A stretch of 64,000 nt of DNA from Mesorhizobium sp. CAU 1732 (lineage in GTDB: Bacteria > Pseudomonadota > Alphaproteobacteria > Rhizobiales > Rhizobiaceae), in contig NZ_JBDQQR010000001.1 of assembly GCF_039888675.1 (NCBI RefSeq), positions 2,852,001 to 2,916,000 of the forward strand, read 5' to 3'. The notes beneath the pieces were generated by a model. That model saw nothing but the letters and a program-made list of their open reading frames with translations. It had not been told where the DNA came from and made no database searches. This document shows positions 42,167-50,694 of this stretch, piece by piece; position 1 is the stretch's first letter, and each line of letters opens with the position of its first letter. Made by a program: the position numbers and the translations under genes.

Positions 42167-43024
42167 CTAGAAGAAAGCATGTGCGGGCGTTTCGAGCCCG
42201 GCGACAACGCCGCCGATGAGCCACATCCCGAACGCGGCCGCCACGAGGCCGTCGACACGGTCCATGACGCCGCCATGCCCGGGAATCAGCTTGCTCGAAT
42301 CCTTGATCGCGAAGCGTCGCTTCAACGACGATTCGAACAGATCTCCGATCTGCGAGATGACTGACAGCACGAGCGCGAAGAGGCACATCACGGCAATCCC
42401 GAGCGCCGCGCCGCCATACATCGCGGCAATGAGGCCAGCGGCGATGCCTGCGACCGTGCCGCCGATCGCGCCGCTCCAGGTCTTGCCGGGCGAAATGGAC
42501 GGCGCCAGTTTCGGCCCTCCGACAGCCTTGCCGACGAAATAGGCGAGGATGTCGGTCGACCATACGATGGCAAACAGAAACAGCGTCGCCGCGAACCCCG
42601 ACGAATCGTCGCCACGGACGAGCGAGAGCGAAAGCCCCGAAAGCCCGGCATAGGCAAGTCCTGCGACCGGCCAGAAACCGCCCCCGGCAAAGGCGGCGTG
42701 ACCGGCACCGACCACGATCGCTGCGACGATCACGCCGATCATCACGACCGCCGACGCACCGAACACCAGCGCCGCGAGGACGATCGCCATCAGGCACCAG
42801 AGAAGCGCACCATGCACGCCGCCCGGCTCTTTCGCGGTCATGACCGACCATTCGTAAAAGACCGCGCCGGCGATGACGGCGCACAGCAGCCTGTACCAGA
42901 TGCCGCCCGCCCAGGTGAGCGCGAGCACGACAGCGATCAGCACGATGGCCGACACGACACGCTGCTTCAGATTGCTGGCGGCGTGCCCCACATTGCCCGG
43001 TTCAGCGCCGGTGGCGTCTGTCAT
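42167..43024 (-). CDS. cdsA: Phosphatidate cytidylyltransferase (CDP-diglyceride synthase)
   Basis: Makes CDP-diacylglycerol, precursor of all membrane phospholipids. The 285-residue protein is polytopic and ends with the CDS signature: [16 protein letters not shown] followed by [20 protein letters not shown] and [12 protein letters not shown]. The start [10 protein letters not shown] at 43024 overlaps the uppS stop (ATGA); sequence upstream in frame is antisense-like and Arg-rich, so was not used. Inner membrane. Confidence 0.95.
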   Translation of the reverse strand: MTDATGAEPGNVGHAASNLKQRVVSAIVLIAVVLALTWAGGIWYRLLCAVIAGAVFYEWSVMTAKEPGGVHGALLWCLMAIVLAALVFGASAVVMIGVIVAAIVVGAGHAAFAGGGFWPVAGLAYAGLSGLSLSLVRGDDSSGFAATLFLFAIVWSTDILAYFVGKAVGGPKLAPSISPGKTWSGAIGGTVAGIAAGLIAAMYGGAALGIAVMCLFALVLSVISQIGDLFESSLKRRFAIKDSSKLIPGHGGVMDRVDGLVAAAFGMWLIGGVVAGLETPAHAFF

Positions 43025-43779
43025 AACGCCACGTCGCGCGCCACGACGCCGCCGAACCGGCGTTCGCGCCCCGCAAAGCTCTCGATCGCCTGCTCCAGTT
43101 CGGCCGGGCCGAAATCGGGCCAGTAACACGGCATGAAGACGAGTTCCGAATAGGCCCCCTGCCAGAGCAGGAAGTTCGACAGGCGCTGCTCGCCGCTGGT
43201 GCGGACGATCAGGTCGGGATCGGGAATGTGCCTTGTATCGAGGAACTGGCCGAATGCTTCCGGCGTGATCTCGGCCGGGTCGAGCGTTCCGGCGGCGGCT
43301 GCTTCCGCGAACGTGCGGGCAGCGCGCGCGATCTCGTCACGCGATCCATAGTTGAACGCGATGACGAGGTTCATCGCCTTGTTTGCCGCCGTCAGCGCTT
43401 CGGCTTCCTCGATCAGCGAACGGATGTCGCGGGACAGGCCGTCCCGCTCTCCGATCATCAACACCCGCACGCCGGCCTGATGGATCTCGGCCAGATCGCG
43501 GCGGATGAACATCTTGAGCAGGCCCATGAGGTCGCTGACCTCGGATTTGGGCCGCGACCAGTTTTCCGACGAGAACGCGTAGACCGTCAGCCATTCGACG
43601 CCGAGGTCGCCTGCGGCCCTCACGGTGCGGCGCAGCGCCTCGACGCCCGCCCTGTGGCCCGCGGCGCGCGGCAGGCCGCGTGCCTTCGCCCAGCGGCCAT
43701 TGCCATCCATGATGATCGCGATGTGAGCAGGCTTCAAGTCTCGGTTCCTTTCAGGAAAACCAGCATCGCGCAACTGCAT
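43021..43779 (-). CDS. uppS: Undecaprenyl diphosphate synthase (cis-prenyltransferase)
   Basis: Elongates FPP with IPP to undecaprenyl diphosphate, the lipid carrier for peptidoglycan and O-antigen; its substrates come from the pathway that includes IspDF. Catalytic Asp region [40 protein letters not shown], and the C-terminal [20 protein letters not shown] are all present. With the ATG at 43779 the protein is 252 residues. A TTG at 43737 ([12 protein letters not shown]) has AAAGGAA about 9 nt upstream and would remove a non-conserved 14-residue extension, so it may be the true start. Confidence 0.95.
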   Translation of the reverse strand: MQLRDAGFPERNRDLKPAHIAIIMDGNGRWAKARGLPRAAGHRAGVEALRRTVRAAGDLGVEWLTVYAFSSENWSRPKSEVSDLMGLLKMFIRRDLAEIHQAGVRVLMIGERDGLSRDIRSLIEEAEALTAANKAMNLVIAFNYGSRDEIARAARTFAEAAAAGTLDPAEITPEAFGQFLDTRHIPDPDLIVRTSGEQRLSNFLLWQGAYSELVFMPCYWPDFGPAELEQAIESFAGRERRFGGVVARDVAL

Positions 43780-43796
43780 CCAGCGCGCAACGATGC

Positions 43797-44357
43797 CTAG
43801 ACCTGCATGATCTCGGCTTCCTTCTCGGCAAGCAAGCCGTCGATCGTGGTGATCGTCTCGTCGGTGATCTTCTGGACGCGGTCGGACTGGACGCGAGAAT
43901 CGTCCTGGCTGATGTCGCCGTCCTTCTCCGCCTTCTTGGCGATCTCCATGCCGTCGCGCCGGACGTGGCGCGTCGCCACCTTCGCCTGCTCGGCATATTG
44001 ATGCGCGATCTTGGCCAGTTCCTTGCGGCGCTGCTCGTTCAGTTCGGGCAGAGGGATGCGCAGATTGGTGCCGTCAACGATCGGGTTGAAGCCCATATTG
44101 GATTCGCGGATCGCCCGATCGACGGCGCCGACCAGTTGCTTGTCCCACACCGATACCGAGATCATGCGCGGCTCAGGCACGGAAACGGTCGCGACCTGGT
44201 TGATCGGCATCGGCGCGCCATAGGCCTGAACGACGATCGGATCGAGCAGGTTGGACGATGCGCGGCCCGTGCGAAGCGACGCGAGGTCGTTCCTGAACGC
44301 GCTGATCGCGCCATCCATGCGTCGCTGAATGTCCTTGAAATCGACCCCGTCGCTCAT
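43797..44357 (-). CDS. frr: Ribosome recycling factor
   Basis: Splits post-termination ribosomes together with EF-G. The 186-residue protein is typical: [20 protein letters not shown] with [20 protein letters not shown] near the N-terminus, [20 protein letters not shown] in the middle, and the coiled-coil C-terminal end. Follows pyrH by 58 bp and precedes uppS by 17 bp; the conserved order is pyrH-frr-uppS-cdsA. Confidence 0.97.
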   Translation of the reverse strand: MSDGVDFKDIQRRMDGAISAFRNDLASLRTGRASSNLLDPIVVQAYGAPMPINQVATVSVPEPRMISVSVWDKQLVGAVDRAIRESNMGFNPIVDGTNLRIPLPELNEQRRKELAKIAHQYAEQAKVATRHVRRDGMEIAKKAEKDGDISQDDSRVQSDRVQKITDETITTIDGLLAEKEAEIMQV

Positions 44358-44415
44358 TTAACCCTCCGCTGCCGGCCACGCCGGTCCTTTTTGATCGTGG
44401 TGTCCACGGATTACG

Positions 44416-45138
44416 CTATGCGTCACTGACGACAGTGCAGCGTCCAGCACCCTTGAGAATGGCGCCAAAGCCGCCCTGCTCGTGAATCGAGTAGACGATT
44501 ATCGGAATGTTGTTCTCACGTGCAAGTGCAATTGCGGCGGCATCCATGATCGAAAGGCCTTCGCGCAGCACATCCGAGTGCGTGATGCGCTCGTAACGCG
44601 TCGCGGTCGGGTCTTTCTTCGGGTCGGCCGAGTAGACGCCATCGACCTGCGTGCCCTTGAACAAGGCGTCCGCGCCGATCTCGGCGGCGCGCAAGGCAGC
44701 CGCGGAATCGGTCGTGAAGAAGGGATTGCCGGTGCCGCCGGCGAAGATCACGACCTTGCCCTGGTTCATGTAGGCGGTCGCCTGGCGCTGCGAAAAGCTC
44801 TCGCACAGTTCCGGCATGGCGATGGCCGACAGGACCACGGCATCGACGCCGATCTTGACCAGGGAGGTGCGCAGCGCGAGCGAGTTGATGACGGTCGCCA
44901 GCATGCCCATGTGGTCGCCGGTGACCCGATCGCCGCCCGCGGAGGCCACGGCCACGCCGCGAAAGATGTTTCCGCCGCCGATCACCACGCCGACCTCGAC
45001 GCCCATGTCGCGCGCTTCCCTGATGTCGGAGGCGATGCGATCGACCACGGAGACGTCGATGCCGAATCCCTGCTCGCCCATGAGCGCTTCGCCGGAAGCT
45101 TTGAGGAGGACGCGGCGATAGGCTGGCTTGGACGGCAT
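44416..45138 (-). CDS. pyrH: UMP kinase
   Basis: Amino-acid-kinase-family enzyme that phosphorylates UMP to UDP; feeds UTP to PyrG. The 240-residue protein shows YRRVLLKASGEALMG, GVVIGGGNIFRGVA, HMGMLATVINSLALRTSLVK and FAGGTGNPFFTTDSAAALRA. Start at 45138 (MPSKPAYRRVLLK). In many bacteria rpsB-tsf-pyrH-frr form one run; here a hypothetical gene and a 900-bp repeat-bearing gap lie between tsf and pyrH. Confidence 0.97.
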   Translation of the reverse strand: MPSKPAYRRVLLKASGEALMGEQGFGIDVSVVDRIASDIREARDMGVEVGVVIGGGNIFRGVAVASAGGDRVTGDHMGMLATVINSLALRTSLVKIGVDAVVLSAIAMPELCESFSQRQATAYMNQGKVVIFAGGTGNPFFTTDSAAALRAAEIGADALFKGTQVDGVYSADPKKDPTATRYERITHSDVLREGLSIMDAAAIALARENNIPIIVYSIHEQGGFGAILKGAGRCTVVSDA

Positions 45139-45294
45139 ATGATCCTCATCGGGTGCGGGAAAGTTGCGCTGCGATACACGAAGGGCGCCGCGATGTCACG
45201 CGGTCGCGAACCTGACGCGGTTTTCCGTTACCACGCCCCGTTTCCGGTCTGGCCATTTCAGGAATCCGTTCGTCTTCGCCGGTTTTCCGCGCCG

Positions 45295-46020
45295 TCATGA
45301 CGTGTCGGGCCGCTCCATCGCCCAGGCGGCGAGGCCGTGCACGGTGTCGAGAATGTCGTGGATCTCGTGGGTCGGCCGGGTGCGCGCACCGGGCGGGCGG
45401 CCGGGACGCAACGGCCAGACGCGGCGAATGCGGCCGGGCCGGCGGTGGTTTTGCGTGGCCGCGGGGTCGCGGTCGATAGGTTGCGCGCGGGCGTCGCGGG
45501 TTGCGCGCCAGCGGGCGAAGCGCCGGGCCTGTCGCGGCAGGTCGTCGAGGGCTGCGGCCAGCGCGGCGAGGCGCAGTTCGAGGCGGGCAGCATCGACCGG
45601 GTCGTCTGCTGCGGGCGGGCGGGGGACGGGAAACGGGTCGCGCAAGCCGGGGAAACAGATGCGCGGAACGCCGCTCCGCGACGATCGCCGAGGGCGGTGC
45701 TGGCGCGGCAGCGGGTCGAAGAGCCGGAAGCCGTGGCGGGCCTCGGCCGGGGACGCTTGTCTCGCCGGGGGACCTGCGGGGAGCTTCGGCCTGCGCAGGC
45801 GCGCCGGCGCAACGGTGACCACGAGGCCGCGCGCGGCGACGATCACCAGCCGCCGCGCCGCCGCCTCGGCCGGCCGCAGCAGGCGGAGCAAGGTCCGGTG
45901 GAGCATGCGCGGCATGGTGCGGTCCGCGACGCCGCAGGCGATGCCGGCCATCGCCACAAGGCTCGCCAGCACGCTTTTCAGCGCCTGACGGTTCCTCTCG
46001 ATCGCGGCCTTCCAGTCCAT
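45295..46020 (-). CDS. Hypothetical protein, Arg/Pro/Ala-rich
   Basis: A 241-residue product I cannot assign. The N-terminal third looks structured (MDWKAAIERNRQALKSVLAS, LVAMAGIACGVADRTMPRML, HRTLLRLLRPAEAAARRLVI), with one hydrophobic stretch that could be a membrane anchor or amphipathic helix. The rest is Arg-, Pro- and Ala-rich, probably disordered. Start at 46020 has GGAGG five bases upstream, the main reason to accept this frame over several overlapping GC-rich frames. It precedes pyrH on the same strand by 156 bp. It resembles proteins annotated only as hypothetical in related rhizobia (recall, not search). Confidence 0.65.
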   Translation of the reverse strand: MDWKAAIERNRQALKSVLASLVAMAGIACGVADRTMPRMLHRTLLRLLRPAEAAARRLVIVAARGLVVTVAPARLRRPKLPAGPPARQASPAEARHGFRLFDPLPRQHRPRRSSRSGVPRICFPGLRDPFPVPRPPAADDPVDAARLELRLAALAAALDDLPRQARRFARWRATRDARAQPIDRDPAATQNHRRPGRIRRVWPLRPGRPPGARTRPTHEIHDILDTVHGLAAWAMERPDTS

Positions 46021-46180
46021 CGCATCCTCCGCCCTTCGGTCAAGGTGGGGGGATTCTCGCGCGGGTTTGGGGGAGGTGGATAAAATGGGGTGGGGTTGCG
46101 GCGATGGTTTTCGCAAGTGGCTGATCGGGCTTGGGAAACGGTTTCGGCGATGCGGAAATCTTTCCACCTGCGGTCCACCT

Positions 46181-46846
46181 CACTTTCGTCATTCTCGGGC
46201 GACCGGAGCGCAGCGGAGGGAGACCCGGGAATCCATGCCTCGCCGGTTGGTGAGAGACGGGGTGGTCCCGAAGTTCGGTCAGTTTCGCATGATCGAACCG
46301 GTGCCAGGTTCTGCACCACCGAGCGGCGGAACCGGAGAGGCATGGATCCCCGGGTCTGCGCATCGAGCTTCGCTCGACGCTCCGCCCGAGGATGACGAAG
46401 TGGATGGGGTAGGCTCACCGATAACCGTCAGTGTCAAAGCTGGCTCAGCCGAACCCACCCCGCTTTCGTCATTCTCGGGCGATCGGAGCGCAGCGGAGGG
46501 AGACCCGGGAATCCATGCCTCGCCGGTGGGTGACGGGTGGGGTGGTCCCGATGGTTCGTGGTCTCCGGTGACCGGGCAAGCGCCGGGTTCTGCACCATCC
46601 TGCGACGGGATCGGCGAGGCATGGATCCCCGGGTCTGCGCATCGAGCTTCGCTCAATGCTCCGCCCGAGGATGACGAAGTGGGTGGGGGATGCCTCGAGA
46701 TGGCGAAGGTGGGAGCCTTGAGGGTGACGACGTGGGCGTGGGAAGGCTCATCGAAAACCGTCACCGCCTCCGAACCTGGCTCAACCGGAAACCACCCCCC
46801 ACTTTCGTCATTCTCGGGCGACTGGAGCGAAGCGGAGGGAGGCCCG
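46181..46846. repeat. Inverted and tandem repeat array (A-B-A-B-partial A)
   Basis: Unit A (67 bp) occurs at 46181-46247 and 46461-46527 with 2 differences, and as a truncated, more diverged copy at 46799-46846. Unit B (64 bp) occurs at 46337-46400 and 46616-46679 with 2 differences. B is a variant of the reverse complement of A: both share GAGGCATGGAT(C/T)CCCGGGTCT at one end and CCCGAG(A/G)ATGACGAA at the other. So each A-B pair forms a large inverted repeat with a spacer of about 90 bp, duplicated with a period near 280 bp. The segments between pairs (AGGCTCA...CGTCA...GGCTCA) are also related but more diverged. Confidence 0.88.
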
Positions 46847-46855
46847 CAAAACAAA

Positions 46856-46887
46856 ACGCCTCCCGGTCCTGTCGGACCGGGAGGCGT
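46856..46887 (-). terminator. Rho-independent terminator of rpsB-tsf
   Basis: Perfect 14-bp stem ACGCCTCCCGGTCC / GGACCGGGAGGCGT with a TGTC loop, followed on the minus strand by TTTTGTTTTG (46855-46846). Begins 52 bp after the tsf stop. Confidence 0.93.
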
Positions 46888-46939
46888 CGAGACTTGGCCG
46901 GGTTGGAGCGATGCTCCAACGTCGGATATCAGCCCGTGA

Positions 46940-47863
46940 TCAGCCCTTGGCGGCAGCGGCGACTTCGGCGGCGAAGTCGCTCTGTTCCTTCTCGATGCCC
47001 TCGCCCAGCGCGAAGCGCAGGAAGCCGGTGAGGGTCGCGGGTGCGCCGATGTCCTTTTCGGCGGCCTTGAGGGCCGCCTCGACCGTCAGGTCGGGATTGA
47101 GGACGAAGGCCTGCTTGAGCAGGACGACTTCCTCGAAGAACTTGCGCATGCGGCCTTCGACCATCTTCTCGATGATGTTCTCGGGCTTGCCGGACTCGCG
47201 CGCCTGGGCAGCGAAGATGTCCTTTTCGCGGGTGACGGCAGAGGCGTCGACCTCGTCGGCGGTGAGCGCCAGCGGGTTGGTCGCGGCAACGTGCATGGCG
47301 ACCTGACGCGCGAAGGCGCGCGCGGCTTCCGCGTCACCGGTCGTCTCGATGGCGACGAGCACGCCCATCTTGCCGAGATTGTCGGCGACCGCGTTGTGCA
47401 CGTAGGTCGCGACCGCGCCGGACGAGACGGAGAGCTTGCCCACGCGGCGCAGGCTCATGTTCTCGCCGATCGTGCCGATGGCGTCCTTGATCGTGTCGCT
47501 GACGGTCTTGGAACCGCCCGGATAGGTCGCGGCGGCAACCGCTTCGGTGGAACCGTCGGTCGACAGGGCAACCTGCGTGACGTTGCGCACGATGTCCTGG
47601 AACGCGTCGTTGCGGGCAACGAAGTCGGTTTCGGAATTCACCTCGACGACGACCGCGCTGGTCGCGTCGGACTGGACGCCGATCAGGCCTTCGGCAGCGG
47701 TGCGGCCGGCCTTCTTGTCGGCCTTCGCGATGCCCTTCGTGCGCAGCCAGTCGACGGCTGCCTCCATGTCGCCATTGGTCTCGCCAAGGGCCGTCTTGCA
47801 GTCCATCATGCCCGCGCCGGTCATGTCGCGCAGTTGTTTGACCTGTGCAGCAGAAATGCTCAT
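46940..47863 (-). CDS. tsf: Elongation factor Ts
   Basis: Nucleotide-exchange factor for EF-Tu. The 307-residue protein has the N-terminal UBA-like [20 protein letters not shown] and [20 protein letters not shown], then the EF-Tu contact [20 protein letters not shown], and the usual C-terminal core. Start at 47863. Follows rpsB by 109 bp and ends at a strong terminator, so rpsB-tsf is probably a two-gene operon. Confidence 0.97.
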   Translation of the reverse strand: MSISAAQVKQLRDMTGAGMMDCKTALGETNGDMEAAVDWLRTKGIAKADKKAGRTAAEGLIGVQSDATSAVVVEVNSETDFVARNDAFQDIVRNVTQVALSTDGSTEAVAAATYPGGSKTVSDTIKDAIGTIGENMSLRRVGKLSVSSGAVATYVHNAVADNLGKMGVLVAIETTGDAEAARAFARQVAMHVAATNPLALTADEVDASAVTREKDIFAAQARESGKPENIIEKMVEGRMRKFFEEVVLLKQAFVLNPDLTVEAALKAAEKDIGAPATLTGFLRFALGEGIEKEQSDFAAEVAAAAKG

Positions 47864-47972
47864 TGTCGCCTCTTCAATTCATGAATGCTCAAAAGGCGAG
47901 GCGCACCGTGGGTTTTCCAGGTGCGCCTGCCGAATGCCTAAAAGGTGCACGCCGCAGCCGCGGCAGGCAGGA

Positions 47973-48770
47973 TTACGCGTCCTTGGCGTCCGCAGCCGGA
48001 GCTTCAGCCGGTGCCTCGTCGAGCGTCGGCTCGACCGGGGTCTCGATCGAAGCGCCGATGTCGACGCCGAGCGCGCCCTGCTGGCGCGCGATACCGTCGA
48101 GAGCAGCCTTGGCGACCAGATCGCAATACAGCGAAATCGCGCGGGCGGCGTCATCGTTGCCCGGGATCGGGTAGTCGATCTTGTCCGGGTCGCAGTTCGA
48201 ATCGATGATCGCGACGACCGGAATGCCCAGACGCTTGGCTTCGAGGATCGCGATCGCTTCCTTGTTGGTGTCGATCACGAACATCAGGTCGGGCGTCGAG
48301 CCCATGTCCTTGATGCCGCCCAGTGCCTTGTCGAGCTTCTCGCGCTCGCGGTCGAGGTTCAGGCGCTCCTTCTTGGTGAAGCCCTGTGCTTCGCCGCCCG
48401 ACAGCATCTCGTCGAGCTTGCGCAGGCGCGAGATCGAGTTCGAGATCGTCTTCCAGTTGGTGAGCATGCCGCCCAGCCAACGCGAGTTGACGTAATACTG
48501 TGCCGAACGCTGAGCGGCGTCAGCGACGATGTCCGACGCCTGGCGCTTGGTGCCGACGAAGAGAACGCGGCCGCCCTTGGCGACGGTGTCCGAAACCTGT
48601 TTCAGCGCCTGCTCGAGGAGCGGCACGGTCTGCGACAGGTCGATGACGTGGATGTTGTTGCGGGCGCCGAAGATGTAGGGCGCCATCTTCGGGTTCCAGC
48701 GGTGAGTCTGGTGGCCGAAGTGAACACCAGCTTCAAGAAGCTGGCGCATGCTGAAATCAGGCAATGCCAT
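47973..48770 (-). CDS. rpsB: 30S ribosomal protein S2
   Basis: The 265-residue S2 shows [60 protein letters not shown] and [20 protein letters not shown]. The last 25 residues are an acidic Ala/Glu/Asp-rich tail, common in alphaproteobacteria. The ATG at 48770 follows AAAGGAAC. About 130 nt of leader separate it from a promoter-like sequence, with inverted repeats that could carry S2 autoregulation. Confidence 0.97.
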   Translation of the reverse strand: MALPDFSMRQLLEAGVHFGHQTHRWNPKMAPYIFGARNNIHVIDLSQTVPLLEQALKQVSDTVAKGGRVLFVGTKRQASDIVADAAQRSAQYYVNSRWLGGMLTNWKTISNSISRLRKLDEMLSGGEAQGFTKKERLNLDREREKLDKALGGIKDMGSTPDLMFVIDTNKEAIAILEAKRLGIPVVAIIDSNCDPDKIDYPIPGNDDAARAISLYCDLVAKAALDGIARQQGALGVDIGASIETPVEPTLDEAPAEAPAADAKDA

Positions 48771-48897
48771 TCAAAAAGTTCCTTTCCGGTTAGCCTCCAC
48801 GGACCATCGGCTTCGGGACGAAGTCCCTCCGCCACCGGAGGTTTTCTGCCGGATTTCTCCCGGTCAGACACCCAAGTCCGTGTGTGGAATGAGGCGG

Positions 48898-48926
48898 CAT
48901 ATAGAGGCTGTCGGACGAAAACGCAA
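48898..48926 (-). promoter_or_regulatory. Predicted promoter of rpsB-tsf
   Basis: On the minus strand TTGCGT (48926-48921), a 17-bp spacer, then TATATG (48903-48898). This predicts a leader of about 120 nt before rpsB. The leader contains complementary GC-rich stretches such as CCTCCGGTGGCGGAGG (around 48826-48841). Confidence 0.45.
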
Positions 48927-48955
48927 CCGCCTCCGGTCCACTTGCCCGCACAGGG

Positions 48956-49258
48956 TCACTCCGCCGCAGCGGTGACCGCACGCCTGGTTCCTTTCGCGCC
49001 CGTCACCTTGACCTTGCGGAACACCGCGAGGATCCCTGCCCTGTCCACCGCGAGCGCCCCCATGCGGACCGCGCGGTCGCGCTCGAAACCGGTGAGGTCG
49101 TAGTGCGGCGCGGACGTCTTGGGCGGCCCCTGATAGGCTGAGCGATGGATACCGATCCGCGATGCGAAGCGGTGAAGCTCGGCCTCGTCGTCGGCGAGCA
49201 TGTGGCACCAGCGCTTGTTCGCCCACTTCCAGATCGCGTCGTCGACATACACCGCCAA
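48956..49258 (-). CDS. DUF4031 domain protein
   Basis: A 100-residue protein that matches DUF4031 throughout: AVYVDDAIWKWANKRWCHML, ADDEAELHRFASRIGIHRSA and YQGPPKTSAPHYDLTGFERD. The function is unknown; the conserved Asp, His and Trp residues suggest a small enzyme or nucleotide-binding fold, but this is speculation. The likely start is TTG at 49258, giving MAVYVDDA; an in-frame GTG lies two codons on, and no ATG precedes the conserved block. It follows the eipB stop by 13 bp, so the two are probably co-transcribed. Confidence 0.82.
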   Translation of the reverse strand: MAVYVDDAIWKWANKRWCHMLADDEAELHRFASRIGIHRSAYQGPPKTSAPHYDLTGFERDRAVRMGALAVDRAGILAVFRKVKVTGAKGTRRAVTAAAE

Positions 49259-49271
49259 GGTCTGCGCCCAC

Positions 49272-50096
49272 CTATTCGGCGCAGGCCTCAGGCGCGTCGA
49301 ACATCGACAGATCGACCAGCCTGCCGGTCATGGTGAAGTCGCCATAGTCCATGGTGAGGTCGCGCGTCACGCCGCTCTCATGGAGCTTGAAGCTGATGCG
49401 GTAGGTCGGCAGTTCCTCGCCCTCCTCGTCACCGCTCATGTCGAAATAGGCGACATCGACCGGCCAGAAACCGTCCTTGGCGATCGGTTCTATCACGGAG
49501 AGTTCGGGGTCGTTGGTCTTCGGCTGGGCTTCCTTGCCGATGATGACGGTGGTGGTCATCACCTTGTCGGCATCCTCCGACGCGTCATACAGGCTCGTCT
49601 CGTAGAAGGTCTCGCCGTCCTCGGCTTTCTTCAGCATTTCGAGGAGATGCTGTGTCGGGAACTGCGTGGCGCCGAGCTCCACTTCCTGGACTTCAGGCTT
49701 CTGCAGCGAGACGACCGTCGCATCCGGGGTCAAAGTCGCCTTGCCCTTCAACTCCTTATCCAGCGACTGGTCGATGAAGGACCGGGTCACGAAATTGAAG
49801 TTATGCCCCTCCCCGTCCTCGAACGTCGTGGTCTGCTGGTCCGTCACCCGCGAGGCCTCGGCGGTGTCGATCTGCGTGACGAATCGGAACGTCACCGTGT
49901 AACCGTCGCAGGCCGAGCCGTTGAACTCGTAGACCATGCGGCCGCTGATGCCGGTGATGCCGGATCGGTCCGACGCATTGTCGAGCGCCAGATCATAGAC
50001 GGCGCGGTGAGGAATGAGGCCGGCTGCGGACGCGGGCGCAACAGTGCCGGCGGTGGCAAGCAGGATGGCAGGCAAGGCGAGGCGCGTGACGCGCAT
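49272..50096 (-). CDS. eipB: Envelope integrity protein EipB (DUF1849), periplasmic
   Basis: A 274-residue exported protein with a signal peptide ending near PASA (residues about 20-23), then the EipB/DUF1849 sequence LIPHRAVYDLALDNASDRSG, GRMVYEFNGSACDGYTVTFR and TGRLVDLSMFDAPEACAE. The two Cys in these blocks match the conserved disulfide of Brucella EipB, a periplasmic beta-spiral protein needed for envelope integrity. The start MRVTRLALPAILL at 50096 has GGAGAAG upstream and is fixed by the signal peptide. Diverges from the RidA-like gene. Confidence 0.9.
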   Translation of the reverse strand: MRVTRLALPAILLATAGTVAPASAAGLIPHRAVYDLALDNASDRSGITGISGRMVYEFNGSACDGYTVTFRFVTQIDTAEASRVTDQQTTTFEDGEGHNFNFVTRSFIDQSLDKELKGKATLTPDATVVSLQKPEVQEVELGATQFPTQHLLEMLKKAEDGETFYETSLYDASEDADKVMTTTVIIGKEAQPKTNDPELSVIEPIAKDGFWPVDVAYFDMSGDEEGEELPTYRISFKLHESGVTRDLTMDYGDFTMTGRLVDLSMFDAPEACAE

Positions 50097-50221
50097 GAAC
50101 TCTTCTCCGAAGGACGGCTGGTCCGCAAACTGACTATTCACCACAGGGAACATTCGTGGCAGAAGCGAGGCGCGGTGCGCGATCCGCTCAAATCCCTGCT
50201 TCGCAGCATAAGGACTAGATG

Positions 50222-50686
50222 ATGGTAGACACAATCCATAAACGGCTCGCAGATCTGGGTGTGACGCTTCCCGCAGCCGCCGCGCCCGCCGCCAACTACG
50301 TGCCCTATTCCCAAAGCGACAAGCTTCTGCTCACGGCCGGCCAGCTTCCGCTGGCAGGCGGCAAGCTCATATCGACCGGGCTTCTGGGGCGCGATCTCGA
50401 CACGGACGCCGGCAAGGACGCCGCCAAACAGTGCGCGATCAACATCCTTGCGCAAATCCAGGCGGCGACGGGCGATCTCGAGCAGATCGCGAAGCTGGTG
50501 AAGATCACCGTCTTCGTCGCCTCGACGCCCGATTTCACCGAGCAGCATCTGGTGGCCAACGGCGCTTCGGACTTTCTGGCCGACGCGCTGGGCGATCGCG
50601 GCAAGCATGCCCGCTCGGCGGTCGGCGTCGCGTGCCTGCCGCTGAACGCGCCGGTCGAAATCGAAGCCATCGTCGAACTCAAATAG
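50222..50686 (+). CDS. RidA/YjgF/UK114-family protein
   Basis: A 154-residue RidA-like protein of the longer subfamily (YjgF/UK114-like type 1): VPYSQSDKLLLTAGQLPLAG, GLLGRDLDTDAGKDAAKQCA, VKITVFVASTPDFTEQHLVA and the C-terminal ARSAVGVACLPLNAPVEIEA. The canonical RidA active-site Arg near position 105 is in the equivalent region (KHARSAVG). RidA deaminates reactive enamines; members of this subfamily are less well characterised. ATGs at 50219 and 50222 are both possible; AAGGA upstream suits the second. Followed by the GDPD gene after 8 bp. Confidence 0.87.
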   Translation: MVDTIHKRLADLGVTLPAAAAPAANYVPYSQSDKLLLTAGQLPLAGGKLISTGLLGRDLDTDAGKDAAKQCAINILAQIQAATGDLEQIAKLVKITVFVASTPDFTEQHLVANGASDFLADALGDRGKHARSAVGVACLPLNAPVEIEAIVELK

Positions 50687-50694
50687 GCCTACCC

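Larger units (their letters stand above)
46021..46939. other. Gene-free stretch between tsf and the hypothetical gene, largely repeats
   Basis: No convincing gene on either strand over about 900 bp. It contains, left to right: a unique AT-richer segment with the hypothetical gene's 5' region (46021-46180), a tandem/inverted repeat array (46181-46846), and the tsf terminator (46850-46887). Frames that stay open across it are Pro/Ser-rich translations of the repeats and are not supported as proteins. Confidence 0.8.

Noticed and set aside
45337..46083. Plus-strand open frame opposite the Arg/Pro-rich hypothetical gene
   Set aside because: The minus-strand frame has a well-placed GGAGG and a structured N-terminus; the plus-strand one has neither. 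Some doubt remains because both are low complexity.
46181..46846. Possible CRISPR array
   Set aside because: Repeat units are 64-67 bp, in alternating orientation, with only two or three copies and related rather than unique spacers; no cas genes.
46067..46939. Plus-strand 290-codon open frame across the repeat array
   Set aside because: It is a translation of the A and B repeat units; Pro/Ser/Gly-rich, repeats itself where the DNA repeats, and runs into the tsf terminator.
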